Assembly (NCBI RefSeq): GCF_036408855.1 | Contig: NZ_JAZGJQ010000001.1 | Coordinates: 1-64,000, forward strand | Reading direction: 5' to 3' | Origin: Olsenella_K absiana | GTDB taxonomy: Bacteria > Actinomycetota > Coriobacteriia > Coriobacteriales > Atopobiaceae | Length of the DNA stretch: 64,000 nt | Shown here: positions 25,887-34,813 of the stretch, piece by piece | Layout: every line of letters starts with the position of its first letter | How positions within the stretch are numbered: the first letter of the stretch is position 1 | Program-made: the position numbers and the translations under genes | The notes under the pieces: generated by a model | The model's input: the letters and a program-made list of their open reading frames with translations, nothing else | Databases searched by the model: none | Told to the model about the DNA's origin: nothing

Positions 25887-27617
25887 CTACGTGCGGGGCT
25901 GCGACTTTCCGGTCGCCTGCGCGTCAGCCTGCGGCGCCTGCACGTCAGCCTGCGGCGCCTGCACGTCAGCCTGCGCGACCTGCTGGTCGGCTCCGTCGGG
26001 GCGGAGCTGGCGCAGGAGACCGGCGCCCGGGTGGGTCGCCACCCACATGCCCCACACTATCGAAGCGGCGCCGTAGAGGGTCACGACGACCGACGCGACG
26101 TAGATGTACTGCTCGACCAGGGTGCGCGCCGTGAGCATGGGGAACATGCCGAGGGCGAAGCTGCCTGCGGCGACGACGCCGTCGCCGACGCGGTTCCACC
26201 GGGGTTTGTCGCGCACGGTCGCCTTCTGCGCCGCCCGGAAGGCGCCGACGAGGAAGAGGCCTCCCAGCACGAGGTTGGCGAAGCGCGTGACCAGCGCCTG
26301 CTGCGCCATGGAGAAGGACACGACGCAGAGGACGACGACGTAGCCGACGAGGCGCAGGCGGCGGTTGAAGGTGTCGAGGCTGGCGTCCTCGGCGGCCTTG
26401 ACGAGCCTGCTGCCGACCCAGAACTGCGCCACGACGCCGATCACGTAGCAGAACCAGCTCGCTGCGAAGTCGGGGTTGACCAGGAAGAACAGGCCGAGCC
26501 CGAACAGGATGGCCCCGCGGGTCATGTGCTGCTCGTGGAGGAAGCTGCGCAGGTCGAGCGAGTCGAGCGCGCCGATCCCCGCTGCCGCGAGCTTCACGAC
26601 GCCCTCGGCCCCCGGGTTCTGCTCGGCCACGATCTGGAGCGCGAGCGCCTGGAGCAGCAGGGGCCCGCCCTCGGAGAACTCGGTCTGCTCGCGGATCCCC
26701 TTGCGCTCGAGCGCATCGAAGAAGCCCTCGACGAACCTGCGCCTGCCGGGCAGGTCGAGCGACTCGATCCAGTCGTGCAGCGTCCGGTTGATGAAGGCGC
26801 AGTCGGGCGAGAGCTCGGAGGTGCAGACGAAGTGGTCATCCTCGACCAGCCAGGAGAAGCTGTCGTGCTGCATGATGCCCTCCTCGCTCGAGCGGACGAT
26901 CTTGTTTGGTAGGCTGTGCTGGAAGACCTGGCCGAAGACGTCGAACGTGGGCACGATGCGCGTGAGCCTGGACGCGACCTTGTCGTAGTCCGCGAGGTCC
27001 ACCACGTCGGTGGGCAGGCCTGGGCCGTCGTTGTTGTAGACCTCGATGACGCGCATGCGCTTGAGGGGGTTGCACTTGAGGACTGCGTACTCGGCGAGGG
27101 TCCCTCCCTTGGAGTGGCCGCCGACGCGGTAGCGCCTGGTCAGGCGCATGATGCGGTCGAGGTAGCGAGCCGCCTCCACCTGGGAGGGCATCACCTGGTA
27201 GGCCATGGTGAAGTCCTCCTTCCAGCCCACGAAGGAGTTGTCGGTGCCGCGGAAGGAGACGTAGCTCGTTCCGTCCGGAAGCGCGATCTCGAGGGCCGAG
27301 AACTGCGTGCCGCTCTCGGCGTCGAGCACGACGCAGCCGTTCCTGAGCTGTGCCGAGCCGAAGCGCGCCGACTCGCCGAGCGCCTTGATGAAGGCGGGGC
27401 GCATCTCGCCCACGCCGCTGCTGCGCTTGACGAGGAGGATGGCGGAGTTCATCGCCCGCTCCATGCTCACCTGGCCGCGCTGTTCGACTGTGGGGACGAT
27501 TCCCGTGAGGTCGAGGTAGGAGAGGGTCGCGAGGACGAGGTTGTCGACGTCGTTGAAGGGCCTGTCGGCGAGGGTCTCGGACCCATGCTCCTGCAGGTAT
27601 GTGACGATGTTGCCCAT
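25887..27617 (-). CDS. DUF2974/Mbeg1-like alpha/beta-hydrolase with C-terminal membrane helices
   Basis: The 576-residue protein has an N-terminal lipase-like half. YVSFRGTDNSFVGWKEDF contains the lipase oxyanion strand, and VGGHSKGGTLAEY contains the nucleophile elbow G-H-S-K-G. This matches the DUF2974/Mbeg1-like family of putative esterases. The second half has about six membrane helices (for example GAILFGLGLFFLV and LRLVGYVVVLCVVSF), ending in Gln/Ala/Pro repeats. The ATG at 27617 (MGNIVTYLQEHG) begins the conserved region, preceded by GGGGTGG; an upstream in-frame start is less likely. The substrate is unknown; a membrane lipid or polyketide-like ester is plausible. Confidence 0.78.
   Translation of the reverse strand: MGNIVTYLQEHGSETLADRPFNDVDNLVLATLSYLDLTGIVPTVEQRGQVSMERAMNSAILLVKRSSGVGEMRPAFIKALGESARFGSAQLRNGCVVLDAESGTQFSALEIALPDGTSYVSFRGTDNSFVGWKEDFTMAYQVMPSQVEAARYLDRIMRLTRRYRVGGHSKGGTLAEYAVLKCNPLKRMRVIEVYNNDGPGLPTDVVDLADYDKVASRLTRIVPTFDVFGQVFQHSLPNKIVRSSEEGIMQHDSFSWLVEDDHFVCTSELSPDCAFINRTLHDWIESLDLPGRRRFVEGFFDALERKGIREQTEFSEGGPLLLQALALQIVAEQNPGAEGVVKLAAAGIGALDSLDLRSFLHEQHMTRGAILFGLGLFFLVNPDFAASWFCYVIGVVAQFWVGSRLVKAAEDASLDTFNRRLRLVGYVVVLCVVSFSMAQQALVTRFANLVLGGLFLVGAFRAAQKATVRDKPRWNRVGDGVVAAGSFALGMFPMLTARTLVEQYIYVASVVVTLYGAASIVWGMWVATHPGAGLLRQLRPDGADQQVAQADVQAPQADVQAPQADAQATGKSQPRT
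25923..25980 (-). repeat. 21-bp in-frame tandem repeat
   Basis: Two full and one partial copies of a 21-bp unit encode QADVQAP at the C-terminus of the DUF2974 protein. The copies at 25923-25943 and 25944-25964 are identical. The length is probably variable between strains. Confidence 0.8.
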
Positions 27618-27959
27618 GGACCACCCCAAGCGAGAGACGAGGCGCTGTCGCCGGCCGAGCGAGCCGGCATGCGAACCATGATACCCGTGCGGCTCCGTGC
27701 ATGGCAGGGCGCCCGGATTGGATAGTCGCGTAGGAACAATTTGATTACTCAAATGGGACGTCGTTGCGAGCCGCTGGTAAACGATGGACAACCACTGGCC
27801 GTGCCATAGGACCTCTCACCTCAAATGCGAATCACATTTAATAACTGGTTGTTAGACTATCGTCACGCGTTTTCTGCCCGCTTCAAGGGGAGAGCGGCTC
27901 CATGACGGAACGTGTAATCACGTGCGGATACGGGAAACCAGTGAGGAGAGGAAACCTAT
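27618..27959. promoter_or_regulatory. Divergent regulatory region before the hydrogenase operon
   Basis: This 342-base gap is AT-rich in its middle. It contains CCGTGCGGCTCCGTGCAT (27687-27704), which nearly matches a box at 1010-1027. It also holds an inverted repeat TTTGA-TTAC-TCAAA (27740-27753) and a perfect palindromic arm pair ACGTG-TAAT-CACGT (27910-27923), about 37 bases before the flavoprotein start. The last is well placed to be an operator for a redox-sensing repressor, though it does not match a Rex or FNR consensus well. The ribosome-binding site is AGGAGAGG. Confidence 0.4.
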
Positions 27960-29786
27960 ATGTCTCGCATGTATGTATTGGAGCGTAGCGAGGCCCAGGC
28001 GGTGATGGACGAGATGCACCAGGCGCTCGAGAGGCGCCTCGAGTGCAGCTCGCTCGAGCCATGCCCGGTCGAGTTCACGCGTGCGGTCGTATCGATGTGC
28101 GCCACGCAGAGCTGCGGAAAGTGCACGCCCTGCCGCGTGGGCCTCAAGGTGCTCGAGGGGCTCCTGGACGACGTCCTGGAGGGCCGTGCCGACGAGGGCA
28201 CGCTCAGGCTCATCGAGTCCACGGCCAGCACCATCTACAACTCCGCGGACTGCGCCATCGGCTACGAGGCCGGTGAGATGGCGCTTCTCGCGGTCAAGGG
28301 CTTCCACGACGACTTCGTCCACCACATCGAGCACCAGAGCTGCGACTTCAGGCGTCGTCGCCACGTCCCCTGCGTGAGCGGCTGCCCCGCCCACGTCGAC
28401 ATCCCCGGCTACATCTCGCTCGTCTCCGCAGGCCGCTACACCGACGCCGTCCGTCTCATCCGCAAGGACAACCCGCTTCCCCTCGTCTGCGGCCTCATCT
28501 GCGAGCACCCCTGCGAGGCGCGCTGCCGTCGCGGCATGGTCGACGACCCGATGAACATCCGCGGCCTCAAGCGCTACGCGGTCGACCACATGGAGGAGGA
28601 CTACAGGCCGGTCATCCTCGAGCCGACGGGCAAGACCGTGGCCGTCATCGGCGGCGGCCCCGCCGGCCTGTCCGCGGCGTACTTCCTGACGCTCATGGGC
28701 CACAAGTGCACCGTCTTCGAGGCGCGCCAGCACCTCGGTGGCATGCTGCGCTACGGCATCCCCGACTACCGCCTGCCGCACGAGGAGCTCGACCGAGAGA
28801 TCAAGTGGATCGTCGACTGCGGCGTCGAGGTGAAGCTCAACACCTACGTGACCGACATCGACAAGCTCCGCAAGGAGTACGACGCGGTCTACATCGCCAT
28901 CGGCGCCCACAACGACCGCAAGCTCGGCATCCCCGGCGAGGACGCCGAGGGCGTCATCTCGGCCGTCAAGATGCTGCGCGCCATGGGCGACGACAACCCG
29001 CCCGACTTCAAGGGCAAGAGGGTCTGCGTCGTCGGCGGCGGCAACGTCGCAATGGACGTCGCCCGCACGAGCATCCGCCTCGGCGCCGAGAAGGTCACGA
29101 TCGTCTACCGCCGTCGCGTCCAGGACATGACGGCCCAGGTCGAGGAGATCGAGGGCGCCCGCGCCGAGGGCTGCGAGGTCCTGGAGCTCCACTCGCCCAA
29201 GGAGATCGTGGTCGAGGACGGTCACGTCGTGGGCCTCAGGGTCGAACCGCAGATCATCGGTGGCCCGCGCAACGGCCGCCCCGCCCCGCGCAAGGCCGAC
29301 GCGCCCGACGTCACCCTCGACTGCGACGTCGTGGCCGTGGCAATCGGCCAGGCCATCAACTCCAAGCCGTTCGAGGACCTCGGCGTGCCCTGCCAGCGCG
29401 GTCGCATCGTCGCCAACCCCGACGGCATGGTCCCCGGCTTCGAGAACGTCTGGAGCGGCGGCGACTGCGAGTCCGGCCCCGCCACCGTCATCCGCGCCAT
29501 CAAGGCGGGCAAGGTCGCCGCTGGCAACATCGACGGCTACTTCGGCTACAACCACAAGGACGAGATCACGGTCCCCATCGAGATGCCGCAGGTGCAGTAC
29601 AAGGGCAAGGTCGCCTGCGCCCGCTGCGAGCTCAAGGAGCGGGAGGCCTGCGAGCGCAAGCACGACTTCGACCTCATGGAGATCGGCTTCACGGAGGAAG
29701 AGGCAAAGCAGGAGGCGAACCGCTGCCTGTGCTGCGACCACTTCGGCTATGGCGCGTTCCGCGGAGGGAGGATCTTCGCATGGTAA
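27960..29786 (+). CDS. GltD-like FAD/NAD(P) oxidoreductase with NuoF-type Fe-S domain (hydrogenase partner)
   Basis: The 608-residue protein starts with the NuoF C-terminal [4Fe-4S] domain (SCGKCTPCR with C52, C55, C58 and later C98) but lacks the NuoF FMN domain. A GltD-type module follows: the cysteine-rich ferredoxin-like region (C138 to C189), an FAD-binding VIGGGPAGLSAA (229-240) and a NAD(P)-binding VVGGGNVAMDVA (358-369). A third cysteine group closes the protein (CARCELKEREAC, RCLCC). It should carry electrons between NAD(P)H and the [FeFe] hydrogenase encoded next; the two reading frames overlap by 7 bases. Whether it bifurcates electrons cannot be told from sequence. Confidence 0.88.
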   Translation: MSRMYVLERSEAQAVMDEMHQALERRLECSSLEPCPVEFTRAVVSMCATQSCGKCTPCRVGLKVLEGLLDDVLEGRADEGTLRLIESTASTIYNSADCAIGYEAGEMALLAVKGFHDDFVHHIEHQSCDFRRRRHVPCVSGCPAHVDIPGYISLVSAGRYTDAVRLIRKDNPLPLVCGLICEHPCEARCRRGMVDDPMNIRGLKRYAVDHMEEDYRPVILEPTGKTVAVIGGGPAGLSAAYFLTLMGHKCTVFEARQHLGGMLRYGIPDYRLPHEELDREIKWIVDCGVEVKLNTYVTDIDKLRKEYDAVYIAIGAHNDRKLGIPGEDAEGVISAVKMLRAMGDDNPPDFKGKRVCVVGGGNVAMDVARTSIRLGAEKVTIVYRRRVQDMTAQVEEIEGARAEGCEVLELHSPKEIVVEDGHVVGLRVEPQIIGGPRNGRPAPRKADAPDVTLDCDVVAVAIGQAINSKPFEDLGVPCQRGRIVANPDGMVPGFENVWSGGDCESGPATVIRAIKAGKVAAGNIDGYFGYNHKDEITVPIEMPQVQYKGKVACARCELKEREACERKHDFDLMEIGFTEEEAKQEANRCLCCDHFGYGAFRGGRIFAW

Positions 29787-31555
29787 GGCTCACGATAGAC
29801 ACGATTCCCGTGGAGGTGCCCGAGCACACCACCATCCTCGACGCCGCGGCGTCGGTCGGGATCAAGATCCCGACCCTGTGCTACCTCAAGGATATCAACC
29901 AGATCGGCTCCTGCCGCGTCTGCCTCGTCGAGATCGAGGGACTGCCCCAGCTCGTGGCGTCCTGCAACAACTACGTCGAGGAGGGCATGGTCGTCCACAC
30001 CAACAGCCCCAAGGTCCGCGAGGCGCGCAGGGAGAACGTCGAGTTCCTGCTCTCCCGCCACAACACCACGTGCACGAGCTGCGTGCGCAACGGCAACTGC
30101 ACCCTGCAGAGCCTCACGCGCGACCTCGGCATCACCGAGCTGCCCTTCGAGCCCAAGCTCATGCGCTGGAAGTGGCCGAAGGACTACCCGCTGCAGCGCG
30201 ACAACAACAAGTGCGTTAACTGCCTGAGGTGCATCCAGGTCTGCAGCAAGATCCAGGAGGTCGACATCTGGGACCTCGTCAACCGCTCGAGCCACACCGC
30301 GGTCAACGTCGGCGGCGCGCGCCGCATCGAGAACTCCGAGTGCGCCCTGTGCGGCCAGTGCATCACGCACTGCCCCGTCGGCGCCCTCTCCGAGCGCGAT
30401 GACACCGCCCGCGTCTTCGACGCCCTCGCCGACCCCGACGTCATCACGATCGCCCAGGTGGCGCCCGCCGTCCGCTCCTCGTGGGGCGAGGCCTTCGGCG
30501 TCAGCCCCGACGTCGCGACCGAGGGGCGCCTCGCCACGGCCCTCAAGCGCATGGGCTTCGACTACGTCTTCGACACCGACTTCGCCGCCGACCTCACGAT
30601 CATGGAGGAGGCCAGCGAGCTCCTCGACCGCATGCAGCACCCCGAGCACGGCCCGCTTCCCATGTTCACCAGCTGCTGCCCGGGCTGGGTCCGCTACCTC
30701 AAGGGACACTACCCCGAGCTCACCGCCAACCTCTCCACGAGCAAGAGCCCGCACCAGATGTTCGGTGCCGTGGTCAAGAGCTTCTTCGCCGAGAGACTCT
30801 GCGTCGACCCGCGCAAGATGTTCGTCGTGAGCGTCATGCCCTGCCTCGCCAAGAAGGCAGAGTGCGAGGAGCCCAACCAGGCCGACGCCTGCGAGGCGCC
30901 CGACGTGGACTGCGTCATCACCGTCCGCGAGCTCGACCGCATGGTCTCCGAGGAGCACCTCGACATCGCGATGCTCCCCGAGTCCGAGTTCGACAAGCCC
31001 ATCAGCGAGGCGACCGGCGCCGCGGTCATCTTCGGTGCCACCGGCGGCGTCATGGAGGCAGCGCTGCGCACCGCCTACCACACGGTCACCGGCGAGGCCC
31101 CCAAGCCCGACATGTTCTCGGACGTCCGCGGAATGAAGGGCTGGAAGGAGGCCACCTTCAACATGGCGGGCACCCCGCTGCACGTGGCCGTCGCCAGCGG
31201 CCTCGGCAACACCCACCATCTGCTCGAGGCGCTCGAGTCCGGCGAGGTCCACTACGACTTCATCGAGATCATGGCCTGCCCGGGAGGCTGCGCCGGCGGC
31301 GGCGGCCAGCCGATTCACGACGGAGAGGAGCGCGCGGAGTCTCGTGGCGAGGTCCTCTGGGGCCTCGACCGCAAGGCCGACCTGCGCAACTCCTACGAGA
31401 ATCCCTCGATCCAGGCGCTCTACAGCGAGTACCTCGAGGAGCCCCTCTCCGAGCGCGCCGAGCACCTTCTCCACACCGACCACTTCGGCTGGGACATGCC
31501 CCTCGCGCCCGACGTGAAGGCGTTCAGCAAGCCGCAGTCCAAGGTGCTCCAGTAG
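29780..31555 (+). CDS. [FeFe] hydrogenase catalytic subunit
   Basis: The 591-residue enzyme has the modular layout of multi-cluster [FeFe] hydrogenases. It has an N-terminal [2Fe-2S] domain (C34, C45, C48, C62), a His-ligated [4Fe-4S] site (H94, C98, C101, C107) and a two-cluster ferredoxin domain (C145-C155, C188-C198). The H-cluster domain follows, with FTSCCPGW (C299, C300), MPCLAKKAE (C354) and MACPGGC (C500, C504). It makes or oxidises H2. ATG overlaps the stop of the flavoprotein (ATGGTAA), implying coupled translation. The gene order with a GltD-like partner resembles the group A2-type [FeFe] hydrogenases described next to glutamate-synthase-like genes; that assignment is mine. Maturases HydEFG are not in the window. 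Confidence 0.95.
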   Translation: MVRLTIDTIPVEVPEHTTILDAAASVGIKIPTLCYLKDINQIGSCRVCLVEIEGLPQLVASCNNYVEEGMVVHTNSPKVREARRENVEFLLSRHNTTCTSCVRNGNCTLQSLTRDLGITELPFEPKLMRWKWPKDYPLQRDNNKCVNCLRCIQVCSKIQEVDIWDLVNRSSHTAVNVGGARRIENSECALCGQCITHCPVGALSERDDTARVFDALADPDVITIAQVAPAVRSSWGEAFGVSPDVATEGRLATALKRMGFDYVFDTDFAADLTIMEEASELLDRMQHPEHGPLPMFTSCCPGWVRYLKGHYPELTANLSTSKSPHQMFGAVVKSFFAERLCVDPRKMFVVSVMPCLAKKAECEEPNQADACEAPDVDCVITVRELDRMVSEEHLDIAMLPESEFDKPISEATGAAVIFGATGGVMEAALRTAYHTVTGEAPKPDMFSDVRGMKGWKEATFNMAGTPLHVAVASGLGNTHHLLEALESGEVHYDFIEIMACPGGCAGGGGQPIHDGEERAESRGEVLWGLDRKADLRNSYENPSIQALYSEYLEEPLSERAEHLLHTDHFGWDMPLAPDVKAFSKPQSKVLQ

Positions 31556-31634
31556 CGACCTAGGCCAGGGTACCGGCGTCCGAGTCGCACGTCCCCTCGG
31601 GGCGTGGGCGCCGGGACCCGGCTAGGACGAAGGA

Positions 31635-31671
31635 GACGGCCGGCGGCGTCCTCGGGACGCTGCCGGCCGTC
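31635..31671 (+). terminator. Terminator of the hydrogenase operon
   Basis: A long imperfect stem GACGGCCGGCGGCGTCC / GGACGCTGCCGGCCGTC (31635-31651, 31655-31671) with a 3-base loop is followed by GTCTGTC, 80 bases after the hydrogenase stop. There is no strong T-run. Confidence 0.65.
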
Positions 31672-31724
31672 GTCTGTCGCGCCCCCTCGGGAGCGCGCGG
31701 TTCTTGTCACCTGGGGGCTATGCC

Positions 31725-32153
31725 CTAGTCCTCGACCTCGAGGAGGGTGATCTCGAAGTTGAGGGCCTTCCCGGCCATCTCGTGGTTGGCGTCGAGCGTG
31801 ATCGTGCGGTCGTCGAGCGCGGTCACGGTGACGGGGAAGGGGCGGCCGTCGGGGCCGGAGAGGAAGACGCGCTGCCCCACGGTGGCGTTCTCCGCGCCGG
31901 GCAGCTGCTCGAGCGCGAAGGTGCGGACGTTGTCCTCGTCGCGCTCGCCGTAGGCCTCGGCGGGCTCGAGGTGGACGTTCACGGTCTGGCCGACCTCCAT
32001 GTCGCGCACGGCGGCGTCGAACCCCTTGATCATCTGGCCAGCCATGCAGGTGAACTCCAGCGGCTCGTTGCGGTCAAAGGACGAGTCGAACTTGGTGCCG
32101 TCGTCGAGCGTGCCGGTGTAGTGGACCTTGACCTTCTTGCCCTCGTTGCTCAT
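31725..32153 (-). CDS. SlyD-like FKBP peptidyl-prolyl isomerase
   Basis: The 142-residue protein shows the SlyD pattern. An FKBP domain (KVHYTGTLDDGTKFDSS and QMIKGFDAAVRDMEVGQ) has an insert-in-flap chaperone domain (about 70-125) and closes with DANHEMAGKALNFEITL. It assists folding and proline isomerisation in the cytoplasm. It lacks the His/Cys-rich metal-binding tail of E. coli SlyD, so a hydrogenase-nickel role is not supported, and the adjacent hydrogenase is an iron enzyme. ATG 32153 has GAGGAG upstream; an in-frame earlier start is rejected. Confidence 0.92.
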   Translation of the reverse strand: MSNEGKKVKVHYTGTLDDGTKFDSSFDRNEPLEFTCMAGQMIKGFDAAVRDMEVGQTVNVHLEPAEAYGERDEDNVRTFALEQLPGAENATVGQRVFLSGPDGRPFPVTVTALDDRTITLDANHEMAGKALNFEITLLEVED

Positions 32154-32250
32154 GGCCTGATCTCCTCTTGTCGTGGTGGGAATGGCGTCCCGCTCCTTGC
32201 GGGAACCTAGCACCCTGCCATCCTACCCAAGGAAGCCCGCCCCATGCACG

Positions 32251-32718
32251 CTAGAGCAGGGTCTCCATGCAGGTCTTGAGGGGGCGCATGCCCATGCGCT
32301 CGTAGAAGGCGCGGGCGCCGGGGTTGAGCTCCCACACGTTGAGGGTGACGTCGTGGCAGCCTGCCTCGCGCGCGTAGGCGAGGACGTGGTCGAAGAGCGA
32401 ACGACCCACGCCCCTGCCGCGGGTCGCCTCGTCCACGCAGAGGTCGTCGATGTAGAGCGTCTTCACGGGGGTGCGGATGGTGTCCCCTATGATCTGCTGG
32501 TGCTGGCAGAAGGCGTAGCCGAGGACCTCGCCTCCCTCGTCCACCGCCACGAAGATCGGGCGGGAGTCATCTCCCAGCATCTCGGCGATCTGGTCGTCCG
32601 TGTACTTGCGGCCGAGGTCGAAGAGGTCGGGGCGACCTTCGTGGTGGATCCGGTTGACCTCGGCGAGCAGCCTGTCGATCCCGGAGACGTCACCCCTCTC
32701 GGCGCGGCGAATCTGCAT
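32251..32718 (-). CDS. GNAT-family N-acetyltransferase
   Basis: The 155-residue acetyltransferase starts MQIRRAERGD and has the acetyl-CoA loop CVDEATRGRGVGRSLFDHV and the C-terminal NVWELNPGARAFYERMGM typical of GNAT proteins close to the RimI and YhbS types. The substrate is unknown. AAGGGGG lies five bases before the ATG. It is divergent from murI with 169 bases between. Confidence 0.88.
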   Translation of the reverse strand: MQIRRAERGDVSGIDRLLAEVNRIHHEGRPDLFDLGRKYTDDQIAEMLGDDSRPIFVAVDEGGEVLGYAFCQHQQIIGDTIRTPVKTLYIDDLCVDEATRGRGVGRSLFDHVLAYAREAGCHDVTLNVWELNPGARAFYERMGMRPLKTCMETLL

Positions 32719-32887
32719 CGTGCCCCCTTTCCCGAAGGCGTCGTCTGAACGTGCCCACCCTAACAGCGGCCGCACGCTCGGTCAACCGGGGGAGGGGGCT
32801 GGCCTCCCGTTCCCGGGGCCCTGCGAGGGGTATGCTTACGTGAACTATGTCTATCGCCGGCGCGAGGCGTCATGAGGGGGAGCGGAC

Positions 32888-33658
32888 GTGTCCAAGGACG
32901 GTTTCGTCGGGGTCTTCGACTCCGGCCTGGGAGGGATCAGCGTGCTCGAGAGGCTCGTGGCCGAGCTCCCGCACGAGCACTTCGTGTTCTTCGGGGACTC
33001 CGCCAACGCCCCCTACGGGGACAGGACCGTCGACGAGATCCGCGCGCTCTCGACCGGCATCGTCGACCGCTTCGTGGCCGAGGGCGCAAAGGCGATCGTG
33101 ATCGCCTGCAACACCGCGACCTCCGCCTCTGCCAGCTACCTGCGCGAGAAGTACCGGGGGCTCCCCATCGTGGGCTGCGAGCCGGCGCTCAAGCCGGCCG
33201 CCCTCCACTCGCACGGCGGCCGCATCCTCGTGATGGCCACGGCGGCGACGCTCCGGCTGGAGAAGTTCCGTAACCTCCTGGAGGAGTGGGGAGGGGAGGC
33301 CGAGGTCACCTGCGTGCCCTGCGTGGGCCTCGTGCAGCTGATCGAGGGGGGCGACCTCGACGCACCGGAGCTCCACGACCTCCTCTGGCGCCTGGTCGGG
33401 CGCTACCGCGGGCAGGTCGACTCCGTGGTGCTCGGCTGCACGCACTACCCCTTCATCAAGCGCCAGATTGCCGACGTCCTGGGCGACGTCGCCTTCTTCG
33501 ACGGCGGCGAGGGCGCCGCCCACCAGCTCGCGCGCCTGCTCGGGGAGGACGGGCTTCTCGCCCCTGCGGGGGCCGAGGGCTCGGTCGAGTTCCGCTCGAG
33601 CAAGTCCACCCCGGCGGAGATCGAGCTCTACCGGCGCTTCTTCGCGCTGCCGGTGTAG
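32888..33658 (+). CDS. murI: Glutamate racemase
   Basis: The 256-residue enzyme converts L- to D-glutamate for peptidoglycan. DSGLGG at 11-16 gives catalytic D11, and the two-base mechanism cysteines are C74 (ACNTATSAS) and C184 (GCTHYP). It starts at GTG with AGGGGGA upstream. It is convergent with the GGGtGRT gene, with a shared terminator region between. Confidence 0.95.
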   Translation: MSKDGFVGVFDSGLGGISVLERLVAELPHEHFVFFGDSANAPYGDRTVDEIRALSTGIVDRFVAEGAKAIVIACNTATSASASYLREKYRGLPIVGCEPALKPAALHSHGGRILVMATAATLRLEKFRNLLEEWGGEAEVTCVPCVGLVQLIEGGDLDAPELHDLLWRLVGRYRGQVDSVVLGCTHYPFIKRQIADVLGDVAFFDGGEGAAHQLARLLGEDGLLAPAGAEGSVEFRSSKSTPAEIELYRRFFALPV

Positions 33659-33731
33659 CGCCGCGGCAGGCCGGTGGGCTTCCGTGGCGAGGCCCCGGCT
33701 GCCGGCAGGCCGGCGGCAGGACGGTACAAAA

Positions 33732-33759
33732 GAGGGGCCCCGCCGAGGCGGGACCCCTC
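33732..33759 (-). terminator. Terminator of the GGGtGRT operon
   Basis: The stem GAGGGGCCCCGCC / GGCGGGACCCCTC (33732-33744 with 33747-33759) is followed on the minus strand by TTTTGT. It sits between the stops of murI and the GGGtGRT gene. Confidence 0.8.
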
Positions 33760-33787
33760 CCTTGGTGCGCAGGACAAGAGGCGTGGC

Positions 33788-34792
33788 CTACTTGTTCATG
33801 GCCTCCTCGACGGCGACGGCGCAGGCGACGGTCGCGCCGACCATGGGGTTGTTGCCCATGCCGATGAGGCCCATCATGTCGACGTGCGCCGGCACGGAGC
33901 TGGAGCCGGCGAACTGGGCGTCGGAGTGCATGCGGCCCATGGTGTCGGTCATGCCGTAGGAGGCGGGGCCGGCGGCCATGTTGTCCGGGTGCAGGGTGCG
34001 GCCGGTGCCGCCACCGGAGGCGACGGAGAAGTACTTCTTGCCCGCGGCGAGGCGCTCCTTCTTGTAGGTGCCCGCGACGGGGTGCTGGAAGCGCGTCGGG
34101 TTGGTGGAGTTGCCGGTGATGGAGATGTCGACGTTCTCGTGCCACATGATGGCGACGCCCTCGCGGACGTCGTCCGCGCCGTAGCAGTTGACCTTGGCGC
34201 GCGGGCCGTCGGAGTACGGGATGGTCTCCACGACCTCGAGCTCGCCGGTGAAGTAGTCGAACTTGGTCTTCACGTAGGTGAAGCCGTTGATGCGGGCGAT
34301 GATCTGGGCGGCGTCCTTGCCGAGGCCGTTCAGGATGACGCGCAGCGGCTTCTTGCGGGCCTTGTTGGCGTTGTTGGCGATGCCGATGGCGCCCTCGGCG
34401 GCTGCGAAGGACTCGTGGCCGGCAAGGAACGCGAAGCACTCGGTGTCCTCGCCGAGCAGCATCGCGCCCAGGTTGCCGTGGCCGAGGCCGACCTTGCGGT
34501 CGTCGGCGACGGAGCCGGGGACGCAGAAGGCCTGGAGGCCCTCGCCGATGGCGGAGGCTGCCTCAGGGGCGGTCTTGACGCCCTTCTTGATGGCGATGGC
34601 GCAGCCGGCGGTGTAGGCCCAGCCCGCGTTCTCGAAGGCGATGGACTGCGTGTCCATCACGATGCCGTAGGGGTCCACGCCCTTGTCGTCACAGATCTTC
34701 TTGGCATCCTCGAGACCGTTGATGCCATAGCTGTCGAGCACCTTGTTGATCTTGTCGATGCGGCGCTCGTAGCCCTCGAACGTAACTGCCAT
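33788..34792 (-). CDS. GGGtGRT-family protein
   Basis: This 334-residue protein carries the family's namesake motif SGGGTGRT at 259-266. It also has long conserved blocks shared by the family: IAIKKG near residue 66, and NGFTYVKTKFDYFTGELEVVETI in mid-protein. It is known from anaerobes and is usually paired with a NifU-like Fe-S scaffold gene, as here (21 bases upstream on the same strand). No reaction is established to my knowledge. It has no signal or membrane segment. The GAGGGAGGCTGAG ribosome-binding site and convergent terminator show a two-gene operon. Confidence 0.88.
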   Translation of the reverse strand: MAVTFEGYERRIDKINKVLDSYGINGLEDAKKICDDKGVDPYGIVMDTQSIAFENAGWAYTAGCAIAIKKGVKTAPEAASAIGEGLQAFCVPGSVADDRKVGLGHGNLGAMLLGEDTECFAFLAGHESFAAAEGAIGIANNANKARKKPLRVILNGLGKDAAQIIARINGFTYVKTKFDYFTGELEVVETIPYSDGPRAKVNCYGADDVREGVAIMWHENVDISITGNSTNPTRFQHPVAGTYKKERLAAGKKYFSVASGGGTGRTLHPDNMAAGPASYGMTDTMGRMHSDAQFAGSSSVPAHVDMMGLIGMGNNPMVGATVACAVAVEEAMNK

Positions 34793-34813
34793 TGTGTCTC
34801 AGCCTCCCTCTCT

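Noticed and set aside
27740..27753. FNR-type site TTTGA-TTAC-TCAAA
   Set aside because: The half-sites lack the TTGAT/ATCAA pattern and it lies more than 200 bases from the hydrogenase start; kept only as an unexplained repeat.
31725..32153. SlyD role in hydrogenase nickel insertion
   Set aside because: The adjacent hydrogenase is of the [FeFe] type and the isomerase lacks the metal-binding tail.
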